A stretch of 64,000 nt of DNA from Prunus persica (taxonomy: Eukaryota > Streptophyta > Magnoliopsida > Rosales > Rosaceae). The stretch lies in contig NC_034010.1 in NCBI RefSeq assembly GCF_000346465.2, positions 23,160,570-23,224,569 of the forward strand. Reading direction: 5' to 3'. Shown here in pieces: positions 51,284 to 62,349 of the stretch (positions within the stretch are counted from its first letter, which is position 1; each line of letters begins with the position of its first letter). Under the pieces are notes generated by a model that saw only the letters and a program-made list of their open reading frames with translations, searched no databases and was not told the origin of the DNA. Made by a program: the position numbers and the translations under genes.

Positions 51284-51466
51284 CAGTCCCGATTTCTTGG
51301 ACCACAAGAGTTCAAGTGATTGTGGTCACCCACCGTTGGATATTAATCTAATGGTTCAAAAAAGTTTTCTAAAATGAGTGCAAGAGTGAGTGAACCGTTG
51401 AATTTACATCCAACGGTGAGTGACCACAAATATCTTGGACCCCTGTAGTCCAAGAGATCAGGACTG
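51284..51466 (-). mobile_element. 183-bp Mutator-like MITE, copy 2
   Basis: Begins CAGTCCCGATTTC and ends GAGATCAGGACTG, with a perfect 10-bp target duplication TTCAAGTGAA at 51274-51283 and 51467-51476. Its reverse complement aligns end to end with copy 1 at 7113-7295, equal in length, with an inner arm GTTGGATGTAAATTCAA common to both. The perfect target repeat suggests it inserted more recently than copy 1. Confidence 0.88.
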
Positions 51467-53603
51467 TTCAAGTGAATATGTTATGACGTTTTACTTGTAG
51501 CTGTGACATACCAAGAAACAACAACCAATACTCGTTTGCCCTAGTTTTTTCTCCATATGGAAGGAGACCGACCAAGGTTAGCTAAAGTTTTGTCAATTTT
51601 ATGGCCGAATATTCAACGCTAAATTCAAACATTTTTGAAATTCTTATGTGTACGCAGTCTTTTTTCTTTTGGTCAATACGTTTACATAGCCTAAGTGTGA
51701 CAGATACAAACAAAAATGAAGGCGGAAAAAGCCTCCTTTTTCTTTTGTTTCCTTTTAGAATTCTACACTACTCATTCATCAACTTTCAAAGTTGAACTAG
51801 CGTCAGCACTACACTTTGAAGGGTTCAAAAGGCCAATTTATCCCAACTTGTGTATGGTGTCATTTATCATCAACTTTTCCTTTTGATTTTGGCGGATTTT
51901 AGATGACCAAAAGGTTTTCCATATGAATTTTGTTTTTTTGGATTAATCAACACGAGATTATTCTTTGATTCCTTGTAGAATATTTTGGCCCCGAAATGAC
52001 CGAAAGCCGGTGCAACTTTGTAAGGCCAGTGAAAAGTTGATTAAGATCGAAGATTATTATAGAAGCTTTTGGCATGACGCTGTTGATAGAGAGCTCCACG
52101 TTGAACTTTTTACGTGTGGAAAGTTCATAAAATAAAATGAATATTTTAGAAACTGGATTAAATAGTTGATTGAGTTTGACTAGTTCACTTTTTTCTTTCT
52201 TTTTTTTGTTTGTCAAAACACTAGGTCATGTTAATTACCACTGATAATTTAATTTGCACATCAACTTGTTACTAATTGAGCCGAGTCTTATAACTACGTC
52301 ATGTAACAATACTTTTCGTCCGTATACTCACCACAAAAATTCGACTCTTACTATTTTTTTCATATCTTAATAAAAAGTAACACAAATTCTGTGGCATATG
52401 ATTAACGAAATATATTATTTACAATGGTATGATTAAATAATTAAACAAAAACTCTTTATTTAAGGCTTAATTTTTATCTTATTAGACGCGGCTTAAACAC
52501 GGGTTTGGGTGGAGCAGATATTGTCTGGCTCACTTGAGAGAGACTTTGAATATCCATGAGAAGATAAAAACAAGGCACTGGCACTTTATGCAAAAATTGC
52601 AAACTCCTTTCTGCCTACGCCATTTGGTTTTGAATGTTATTTTATGTTCATAGCCCCATTAATATTGTCAGCTTCCTATTAACTTTAAACACTTTTGTTT
52701 AGCCTTAATTTTCAACCCTACGATTCCCCTACTTTAGTTGTCGGTTATTGGACTTCTTTCTTGTAAATGTTGGTGCTCATACAGACAGCATTAGTATGCG
52801 TGACGACTAAGTCACCTTCACATATATAACTTCCTAATTAAAATAAATCTTGTATACCAATTCTTTTGAAGAGTGCTCGGGACAGTCACGGACATTGCCC
52901 GTTCGTACTCATTTGTGCATGGGCGACTTTCGTAGCATATTTCACCCTTTGTTAAGAAAAACCCAGTTGGTTGTGTTGACTAGGGTAGCCACTAACTAGT
53001 TGTTGTGATTTAGTCTTGTGTGTTAGGTTGAATATGGACTTTTAAAGCGTCTTGCATATGCATTATGGGACTAATTCAAGTTAATAATTATTAATTAAGT
53101 CGATAACTAGTTAGTTAAACACACACTCCATGAAAAAATAAGTCATTTTAAACTTGACATCGTTTTGTGTTGAAAAGGGAATTTGAGGTGGGATAAGGGA
53201 GAGTTGTCACATTTGCAGTGGTTGTGGCTGTAGATGATCACCAAAAACTATCTACCAATTAGAATTTTTAGGTATAAAACAAAAAGAAGCAAAATCAATA
53301 AGACAATGATTCTGTTTGTAATTAGGTTGTACCTACAACGTGTATGTATTTTGGAACACACAATTTGATGGGTTAAGGTTTCGTGTATGTATTTTGTGGC
53401 AGTCGTGTTGCAGGGTTTCAACATCTTTTTTCGTGAAACTCCATAAACAGTTGAGAAGATATTATTGACAGCCATCTGTTTCTTCTTGAATGAAAATTCC
53501 ATTTTGTATTCGTCTGAAATTTTTTATTTTCTGACCTTCTCGATTATGCGCGGTCCTAAATCAATTTGGAAACATTTTTTTATTTTTCTGGCAATGTTTA
53601 TTT

Positions 53604-54420
53604 GGGTCAATAGATTTTCTTGGCGAATGTAGCTTAGAATTGGAAAATGAGATGGGACTTTGCCCGAGCCATTCGATCCATCGAGGTGGCCGGGCTGGCC
53701 CAGTTCAGCTTGCTAAGTCTCATTTGGTCCAGATTCTGTCCATGGACGACATAATTCCAAACGTGTGAGTAGACATTGGGTCGGACCAAATATAACACAA
53801 GTAAGAGCCTTTTTATTTATTTATTTATTTTTTTATAAATATCATTTTAATTTTTTTAAAATATAAGTGATAGTATAAACTACATGAGATGGGGGCTTCT
53901 CACATACAGTGCTAAAGTGCAATTTTTTAAAACATAATGAGCTAAAAATTTGATATTGCTTGATATAGATTTGAGATTGGATCATAAAGCTAAAGACTAC
54001 CATGTATCTTCAATTTTTATTTGCCCCTTCAAATGACCCAATGTCCTAATTTCGAATTAAGGGTGTTCTCCATTTGGTTAAATTAACCATGATTTAAACT
54101 AATGTTATAAAAAATAAAAATAAAAATAAAAAGGCTAGTCGATGGATAGAGAAAGGGGAATTATAATAAACTACTAAATGGTGTCTTAGAGGTTGAAACC
54201 TCCCCACCACCTTACTATTGTGGTAAAGACCCATTGGCTTGGTTAAATTACTTTTGTTTGGTGAATATTTCGTAACATGACATAAATTGGAGACTTAAAA
54301 ATTAGATTGTTTGCATCACTAAACTACTGACCTTACCAAGTGTTATGGGACAATAGAACTTGAGAGTTAATAAAGCCAAGAACACATCCCAATTCAATTC
54401 TTTTTTCCTACGGCTATATC
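53604..54420 (+). repeat. Segmental duplication, block A
   Basis: Shares ordered, same-strand patches with block B (56016-57870). These are GGGTCAATAGATTTTCTTGG; GGCCGGGCTGGCCCAGTTCA, against GGCCGGGCTTGCCCAGTTCA; TTCTCCATTTGGTTAAA; TAACATGACATAAATTGGAG; and AGAACTTGAGAGTTAATAAA. Block A is about 0.8 kb and has no gene of its own. Confidence 0.85.
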
Positions 54421-54693
54421 ACGAGCAAGTTTGGCTACTGATTTTGATCTTGGCTTTCTTTTTTTTGGGTCAAAAGTAGGAAGACTCGGCCAAGTTTGGC
54501 TATTGATTTAGTTCTTTAGATTTTCTTTTACGGCACAGAAAAAATTACACAAATATTAAAGTAAGTTGCAAACAAACATAACAACAATTACATTTAAGCA
54601 AGTGCACATGCTTAACAATAGAGGGGGAAAAAAATCATTACATCAGTCACTAAATAATAGAACCGCAACACATTGGAGCATCAATAAATTTTC

Positions 54694-55670
54694 TTACAAA
54701 AGAAAAGTTGGTACATCTACCCAATATGGAGGTTGCATGGTCTTCTCCATAAAAGCGTTAGCATATGAGGTGTAAGGTTGTGAAAAGCTTTGACGTTCAA
54801 TGTCATAAACACCAAAATCACGACGCAAAGGCTTTTTGTCATAACCTCTTTCTATACGTTCATAATCATGGTTGAAGTATATGCAATTTAATCGACATCC
54901 TGAAAAATTCGAAGCTACTACAAATATTGAAAAATTATCACTCAAAAAGAGAGCAACATCTCCTAAGGTGTTTTTCTCAACCCACTCATACTTGTCGTCG
55001 AAATTCAATTCGAGTAGTTCAACTTTTGTCGTCACACGACATCTATCTTTAAATGTAATATACCTTAGAACCATCAATTATTCTTTATCATTTGAAACCA
55101 CGAGATATGTCTTTTGCACCTCATCAGATTCAATGCCTTGTGCAACCAATTGTTTATTGGAGATACACTGACTAGTAATATCAAATTCAACAACATAAAA
55201 CTTATCTTCAACATGAACAACATCTTGAATAAAGGACAAGCTTTCATCAACGTAAGTCCATGTTGTGTCTTTATTGAGTTTGATGAAAGCCAATTTACCC
55301 CGTCCCTCATATGTGGCAAGAACAATGCAATTGTTGGGATTTAATATTTGATCCGCTGATATTGTAGCCTTGATGACAAATGCGGCAATCACTTGTTCAT
55401 GCAAAAAATTACCATAATTACGGTCTAGTGGAGGAAGATTGATGATGGAATCTTCTCTCTTTTTCTTCCCCTTAACCCTATAAAATGGATTTATTAGAGT
55501 TACTACCAAATTCATGTTCATAGCTATTAACCATCCTTTTGCAAAACCACAAAATCGCTTCTTTGGCAATTTGAATTGCACATTAAGGACATTGTCAGTC
55601 ATGAGATTGTATAAATTCCATGTAGCTTTCTTGGCACTTTGAATCAAGAGCATTGGAGGATGAGAACAAT
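54694..55670 (-). pseudogene. DUF295 (F-box associated) pseudogene with one in-frame stop
   Basis: From a splice-acceptor-like CTTCTCAG at 55671, one frame runs to 54694 (about 325 codons) and is broken only by a TAA at 55078-55080. On both sides the frame encodes a DUF295-type beta-propeller sequence (AKKATWNLYNL, FVIKATISADQILNP, KLAFIKLNKDTTWTYVDE, FYVVEFDI, then LRYITFKDRC and CIYFNHD near the end). In intact relatives the stretch around the stop reads YLV-S---LLMVLRY, so the TAA replaces a sense codon. The F-box exon expected upstream (higher coordinates) was not found. The product is thus truncated at both ends. F-box/DUF295 proteins are SCF substrate adaptors and form large, fast-evolving plant families. 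Confidence 0.8.
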
Positions 55671-56015
55671 CTGAGAAGATGAAAAAATAAATAAATTAGA
55701 GAGATCATAGTTATGTAAAAACATATATAAATTACAGATACAATATTAATAAACAGTTTTTATGTACGAAACAAACCCAAAAAAAAAAGTATTGAATGCA
55801 TACTTTCAAACGCCAAAAAAAAAAAAAAAAACCCTTTATCTCTATTCATGTCATGCAGAATTAAATATACATTTAAGTAAATAATAGTATGAGATCTGGA
55901 GATAACTGCCGGAAATGCTCTTACTTCGTATGCACGGTTTTGATATAGCTATTATGTACTTATCTTACCATTAGAAGTTTTCCTTCTTTTTTCCGAATAT
56001 TCATGATGTTTCTGT

Positions 56016-57870
56016 GGGTCAATAGATTTTCTTGGTTTCCAAGCACGACAAAAAAAATACTACTTTGTCTGAGGCATTTAACCCATCAAGATGGCCGGGC
56101 TTGCCCAGTTCAGCTTGCTAAATCTCATTGGGCCTATATTTTCTGTACTTGGACCACATGATTTCCAAACCCGTGAATAGAAATTGGGTCGGAGACCCAA
56201 GGGACATTTTCAGCATTATATGCTAAACTTTTGATATTGCTAATTGCTAAATGAATTTTAAAATTAATTGAGTATGTCTAAATTATTTATTGAATTATTA
56301 ATTTATTTTAATATAAAATGATTAAAAATAGTATATTAAATTATCTACCCCAATATATACACATTCCTTATGACTTTACACATGTTCATTATTATAACTA
56401 TGGTCAACTTTTTAATTTTAATCTTTTAAAGTATTTAAAACCAAAAAATAAAATAAAATTTTACAAAGAGAATAAAATTTTAAGCTTTTGAATCCATGCC
56501 TTCAAACAAATTGACTTAATTTTCAACAAACAACACGGAATCCAGGAGAAGTGTATTGATCCAAGTTGATTTTTGTATGCTTAAAACTTAAACAATCAAT
56601 AACACAAACCAGGTGGTGGTGGTTGCAGAGGGAGATATTATAAAAATTAAAAGAAAGAAGAAGAAGAAGGAGAGAGAGTTGTTAAAATATTATTTTAAAT
56701 CCTTTAAAAGATTAAAAATTAAAGAGGGTGTACTATAAGTATTTTTGGCAGTTAAATATGGTGTATTTAGTTAATTTTATATTTTGATTTAAACATTAGG
56801 GTGTACTTAGATCGTAAGGTATAGTCAATTAATTTTAGAGTTCGTTTAGCAGCACTCTAAAACTATGTATCTTCAATTTCTATGTATATATTTTTTAATT
56901 TTTAAACAATTCATAGTCTAAATTACGTAGGGCTAGTTTGGCATTACTGTGTTGTAAAAATAATCGTTGTCAGATTTGCTGTAAGAGAAATCAATTGTAA
57001 AAAAAAGCAATTTGGCATTTGGTAAACTTTTTGTTAAAAGTGTTGTTGATATTGATTCTCGCATAATCAGAAAATGAAAGCACTTCATTAGCTGTTTTTC
57101 TTATAGTTTTCTTTCACAACAATTTTTAACAATAAGTGATTTTCTCATAGTTTACCAAACGGGCTGGGTTTCTAATTTTTTTTAAAAATCATTTATCACT
57201 CTAAATAAGTAATACCAAATGGGTACTCAATCTAATTTACGGAAATGAAAACTCGAATTTGAGTTTACAGGCTAATTAATCTAACATATGTATGTTGAGA
57301 AACTGTTATTATGCATAAATATTCTTTAGCTGAGAAATTTTTCTAACAATTCACACATCTAATTGTTTTGAAATAGACAAACAAATACTATTGGTGTTCT
57401 CCATTTGGTTAAAATAATCATGATTTTAAAAAACGGTTAAATGACTTTAGATTTATCAATGTTTTGTAACATGACATAATTTGAAGACTTAAAAATTAGA
57501 TTGTTTAGATCATTAAACTACAATGTATAATAGATGTGGATTTTAACTCATATTGGGAAATTCAAAGTTTATTTTCAATTTTTTTGTTTAAGCAATAATT
57601 TAAATTGAGGAAAGATAATTTCTCACATTCACACACAATCAATGTGTTCTTACGATTTGAACTGAAAACCACTAATATGAGTGTCAATACTTTTTTTTAC
57701 TAAATTACCCGTTAGCAAATTCAAAGTTTATTTTATTTAGAAGACGAAATAAATACGAGAGTAAACTCTAACCTGAGAGTAAAAAATAAAAACCGACAAC
57801 AGAACTTGAGAGTTAATGAAGCCAAGAACACATCCCAGTTCAATTTTTAATCCTGAGGCTGTGGATCAGC
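56016..57870 (+). repeat. Segmental duplication, block B
   Basis: Direct copy of block A. The shared patches occur in the same order, at about 56016, 56092, 57394, 57477 and 57801. It is longer than A because of unshared AT-rich sequence between about 56220 and 57390. It ends about 165 bp before the DUF4079 start, so it includes that gene's promoter. Confidence 0.85.
57605..57715 (-). repeat. Possible SINE relic
   Basis: On the minus strand, CAGTTCAAATCGTAAGAAC is followed by ATTGTGTGTGAATGTGAGAAA, recalling the copies at 1440-1521 and 18060-18170. Confidence 0.28.
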
Positions 57871-58034
57871 CTCGTTCCTTCCGTAACAGTGAAAGATTAT
57901 ATGCCAACATCAACAAACCACAGCAAACCAAATGGACACAAATCTCATCTTTCAATCTCCCTTTCCTTATCTTTTCCCTCTACACTTAGAAATCTGCTGT
58001 CTCCCTCTCTACCCCGCGAACAGAGGAAGAGAGC

Positions 58035-59511
58035 ATGTCAGCCACACTCAGCCTCCTCAAACTCCCTATTCTTCCCCCAAAACCCAAGCAATGTCTCTCA
58101 AAACTTCAACATTCTTCGATCCCAAAAAAACCCAGTATTGCCAAGGACTCAGCTAGTCCTCAAAAGCTCATCACAACTACTATTCACCACCTGAAGTCAA
58201 CTTCTCTCCCACTCACAGCTGCCACATTGCCATTTTTACTGGACACCAAGGCAAGTACAAATTTAGTAATTCATTTCACTCTCATTTTCTAGTTTCTGCA
58301 TGCATTTCAAAATCAGAACTTTACCCATGTTCATATGTTCTTCTTCCATTTCAAATTTGGGTTTTTTATTTTTTTATTTTTTCAATTTGTGGGTGTGGAT
58401 TAGGATGCACTTGCTGTTGGTGGGGAGTTTGGAATATTGGAGGGAAGGACATTTGCTTTGATACACCCCATTGCGATGGGTGGTCTGTTTGTATTCACAT
58501 TGTGGACAGGGTACTTGGGTTGGCAATGGAGGAGAGTCAGGACAATCCAGAATGAAATTAATGAGCTCAAGAAGCAAGTTAAGCCTACCCCAGTTACACC
58601 AGAGGGGACACCAGTTGAAGAACCACCATCTCCTTTTGCACTCAAAATTCAGCAGCTCAGTGAGGTAGGCATTTGACGGTCAGGATTATTTTATGCTGAA
58701 TGCAATGTATAACAATTGAATGCATGCTTAATGCCAAGTATGCATTTTTATTTCCATGGAATTAACTTACTTCTGGTGGGTTGAGAAACAATGCACTTCA
58801 TGTTTTGGTCTTGTATATATAAACCCTTCATAGGATGAATTTGATGTGCTAAATTTGAAAAAAATAGATGGAAGGGTTGGCCAAAGTAACTATAGTATCA
58901 TTGTAAATTAGTTTCATTTATGTATTTGACATTAAATTTTGTGCAATGTTTTTTCTGCTGTTAAGCAAAAATTGGCATTTCTGCATAAACTAGTGTTTTA
59001 TCTCTTGAATGTTTACTTCATGAGAATGTATGATGTGTTGGCATTTCCTTATCAGGAAAGGAAGGAGTTGGTGAAGGGGTCTTACCGGGATAGACACTTC
59101 AATGCCGGTTCAATATTGTTGGCTTTCGGAGTTTTCGAGTCCATTGGTGGAGGAGTGAACACATGGTTTAGGACAGGAAAGCTATTTCCAGGTCCCCATT
59201 TGTTTGCAGGAGCAGGTAAAATTTGGATATCTGTTAGGAAAATCAAAATAAAATAACATAAAAGAAATCATTTGCCAAATCTGAGTAGTAAAAGCTTAAT
59301 TGAACTGAGTTGGTTTTTCTTCTTGTCAACAGCTATCACGGTGCTATGGGCAGCGGCGGCGGCTCTTACACCTGCAATGCAAAAAGGTAGTGAGACAGCC
59401 AGAAACCTACATATTACGTTGAATGTGATAAATGTTCTGCTTTTCGTGTCGCAAATACCTACTGGATGGGAGATAGTTTTGAAAGTGTTTGAATTCACTA
59501 AATGGCCTTGA
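58035..59511 (+). CDS. DUF4079 plastid membrane protein
   Basis: Four exons: 58035-58250, 58404-58664, 59056-59215 and 59333-59511 (816 nt, 271 aa), in phase. The first 70 residues are Ser/Thr/Lys/Pro-rich and look like a chloroplast transit peptide. DUF4079 follows, with about four hydrophobic helices: HPIAMGGLFVFTLWTGYLGW, SILLAFGVFESIGGGVNT, ITVLWAAAAALTPAMQK and NVINVLLFVSQIPTGWEIVL. The soluble loop ERKELVKGSYRDRHFNAGS between helices is highly conserved. Several upstream ATGs exist (57889, 57932), but in other frames or without resemblance; 58035 gives the transit peptide. Intron 1 starts with GC (ACCAAG|GCAAGT). The biochemical role is unknown; cyanobacterial and plastid occurrence suggests a thylakoid or envelope function. 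Confidence 0.9.
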
Positions 59512-62349
59512 AATAAAAGATTTCCAAAGGGTGAGTTCATCAGTTCAGCTACCATCTATAATTTCAAACTTATGTTCTTTCCCCCTTTTCCCCTGCTAAT
59601 TTTCATAGCCTTGTACCACAAAAAATCTTCAGTAGGGTGCTAAGAGTTACTTTTAAGCATTGGATGCTGTTGTCTATTCCAGTTAGAATGTTTTGTATAA
59701 AAATAAAAAGCATTTCACTCTATGCTGTACAGTGCCACAACATACATAATAAGATATATTTCCTTTCCCCAGGTATAGTAGCAATTTATGTTTGACAGCA
59801 GAGTCTTTATCGATAACCATAATGACATTTTTCTTCTTTTCCTACTATTACCCTTATGTTCAACCCGTATGCTAAATCAACAACAATCAAATAAAGGTGC
59901 AGTTTCCCCTGATACTGCATCATTGGGCAAGGCTTAAATTCTGATCTTTGTATTGCAACTGCTTACCTTGTTTCCCTTCTCCAGAGAAACTGCGGAACCA
60001 ATGACTTTTTCTGTATTGATGTTCACACCTCACTGCATTGCATCCGTCCGGACACGCGTCTTGTTTTAGTTGAATCACATAAGAAAATATCAATGTACGC
60101 CAATCCAAACAAGAGTCACAAATACTTAGTACAGTTGAATCTGCTCATCTAATGAGTGCACTATCATTTTCATGTCATAACCAAGAGCATAGACATAGAC
60201 ACATGCTTTGAAAGTCTACTCATTTTCACTTTGGTTGCTTTAAGTTATCTTTTTCAATTTCAAATGCTCTTTCTTAGCCTTACTGTCAGTTCGTATAACA
60301 TGACAGTGGTACATAAATTTTATAAATGAAAGTTTATCAACTCGCAATGCAAGAACAACTAGCTAGAGAGATGGATGATGAGATCTGAACTACGACGTTT
60401 CTTCAAGCAGGGTTGCAGGATACACAAATGAGAAGGCTAAAGGTATGTGTTCTCGGAGGTATAACGTATAAGGGTATTCCTAGCATGCAGATGCAGTTTG
60501 CTTTCCTTCAGATCAAAGACAAGGATATTAGGTTTCATTCCGGAATAATGTAGTATGGGAGAAGTTCGGAAAGAATGTCACTTTAAAAGTCTCTAATAAC
60601 TTTAAAAGTCCTCAGAAATTACTTATCCTGCAGCTGCCCATATTGAAGGCTTTAGAATGCCAAAATATGATCAAATTTTAGCCACCATCTCTATGAAAGC
60701 CTGGTGCATTGTGACTGTCTCATAGGAGTATTTCTCATGTTATCAAAGGGTCCCGCCAAGTTTGAAAAAAATTGTCTGCCAAAGTACCATTAAATTAATG
60801 ATGAACAAAATCTCAGCCTTCCTCCTTAAACCGTTAAAAAGAAAAGGGAAAGAAAAAGGCAGATATTCTAAGGACCCCCATCTCAACTTTTCTTTTTTGA
60901 TTTTGTTTCCTGCCTTCTTTTTCAATAGTGGCTTATGGGTCTCTTGGGAATCAGCCATCAGCACATTGTTTTTTTGCTTTTCAAGCAAATAGAAGAAGTC
61001 TGTGTCGTTCTTCATCTGTCCCCCATACTCCACAGTTGGTATAATTGAGAAAAATAAGATGCCCTTACGTTTTGGTTCTAGGAAATCATCCAAAAATGAC
61101 CATCCGTACGTTGATGGAAGGCCCTTGATGAACTCAGAAGAACAAAGTAAGAATCTCAGAGTGACATGAAAGGGGAAAAGTGAAAGCAGCAGTAGCAGCA
61201 GCAGCTAGCGTATCACAAGCAAAGTCAAGAGGAAGACGCAGACAGACATTAATTAGTGGGATTGAAAACCTTAGAAGATTTGAAGAATCCCATTACAGTG
61301 ACTAGTAATTAGTTTACATGTAGTTAGTTTTGTGATCCTTAAAGCATGAGGACGCATATGCTTTCTCTATTGGTATTGCTAGCCAGCCCATTTAACCTTG
61401 TAAACAACTCTGATGGGCACTGTGAAATGTTCCAAGAGAACCCGCCATTTGCACACTCGACAAACTGCATCTAAGAAAATTATTGAAATGACAGGTGAAC
61501 GTGACATCAAGAGCTTAGATGTTTAGATGTTAAGAGGAAAGCTGAGGATGACGCGCCGGCGACTGTCTGTAGTGAAACCCTTGTTATACAAATTAGGAAG
61601 CTACTTCATAAATGCTAATGATATATGCACTCTCCTAGAGTAGTTCACGAGCCATTTGGGAAATAAAAAAATTTGAATGTTGAACATCATAATTCCAAAT
61701 TTACAGACTGCTATAGAAATGGTATCCTTGCAAGAGTTAAAGTACTCAATTTTTATAGTGGGTTGAAAAATAATGATTCACTACAAAGAGGGATGCTATT
61801 CTTCCCAATTAGCCGTCCAATATTTTTCAAATATTGTAAACGATTGGTGCTCTAAAAAGTGAAAGTTACTACTGCATGCAAATGCTAATGCTGCAGATAT
61901 TGTCTTTGGTTCAAAGAATACCCCAAATGACAAAACAAGGTCATCCCATCATAGGCTCAGCAACACACAACTCTTCAATGTGACTCCATTTGATACCAAT
62001 CTTGCATCGTCAAATTAATTTTTGCGTGCTTTTTTCATTCTCTAAAAGAGCTCAACTTCAAGTGCTCCGCTGCATCTGATGCCTTTCTTTCTTCTCTCCA
62101 TCTTTCTTCTCTCAGCGTGTTTCTCATTGTTTTTCTTTCTCTTTTTAATGTCCCCCCTAATTTTTCTGTCAAATCTTAAGTTGCTTGTGCATAAATTTGT
62201 CACACCTATAAATAACAATCCACACTTCACCTCATTCTCATTGTCCAATTTCTATGTTTCTTCATTACCTCTAGTTCTAATTTTGGTTGTGTCGCATACC
62301 ATACTAAAGCTAAAAACCCTCTCCAACTTTATTCTCCTTGTGATTACCT
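59512..62349. other. Intergenic between DUF4079 and proline-rich gene
   Basis: 2.8 kb without a supported gene. A short AGC/GCA-rich patch lies at 61185-61207. Open frames at 60743-61093 and 62042-62248 are low-complexity. The PRP promoter lies at the right end. Confidence 0.6.
62207..62214 (+). promoter_or_regulatory. Possible TATA box of the proline-rich gene
   Basis: TATAAATA about 140 bp upstream of the ATG at 62350, in the sequence CACCTATAAATAACAATCC. This would give a leader of roughly 110 nt. Confidence 0.4.

Larger units (their letters stand above)
49741..54693. other. Intergenic: AAA-ATPase promoter, MITE copy 2, duplicated block A
   Basis: 5 kb without a supported gene. Includes the AAA-ATPase leader with its microsatellite, MITE copy 2 (51284-51466), many AT-rich stretches, and block A (53604-54420) of a segmental duplication. 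The open frames at 51947-52216 and 53248-53502 resemble nothing I know. Confidence 0.55.
55671..58034. other. Intergenic: block B and DUF4079 promoter
   Basis: AT-rich. It holds block B of the segmental duplication (56016-57870), inside which is about 1.1 kb of extra AT-rich sequence, a possible SINE relic (57605-57715, minus) and the leader of the DUF4079 gene. Confidence 0.6.
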
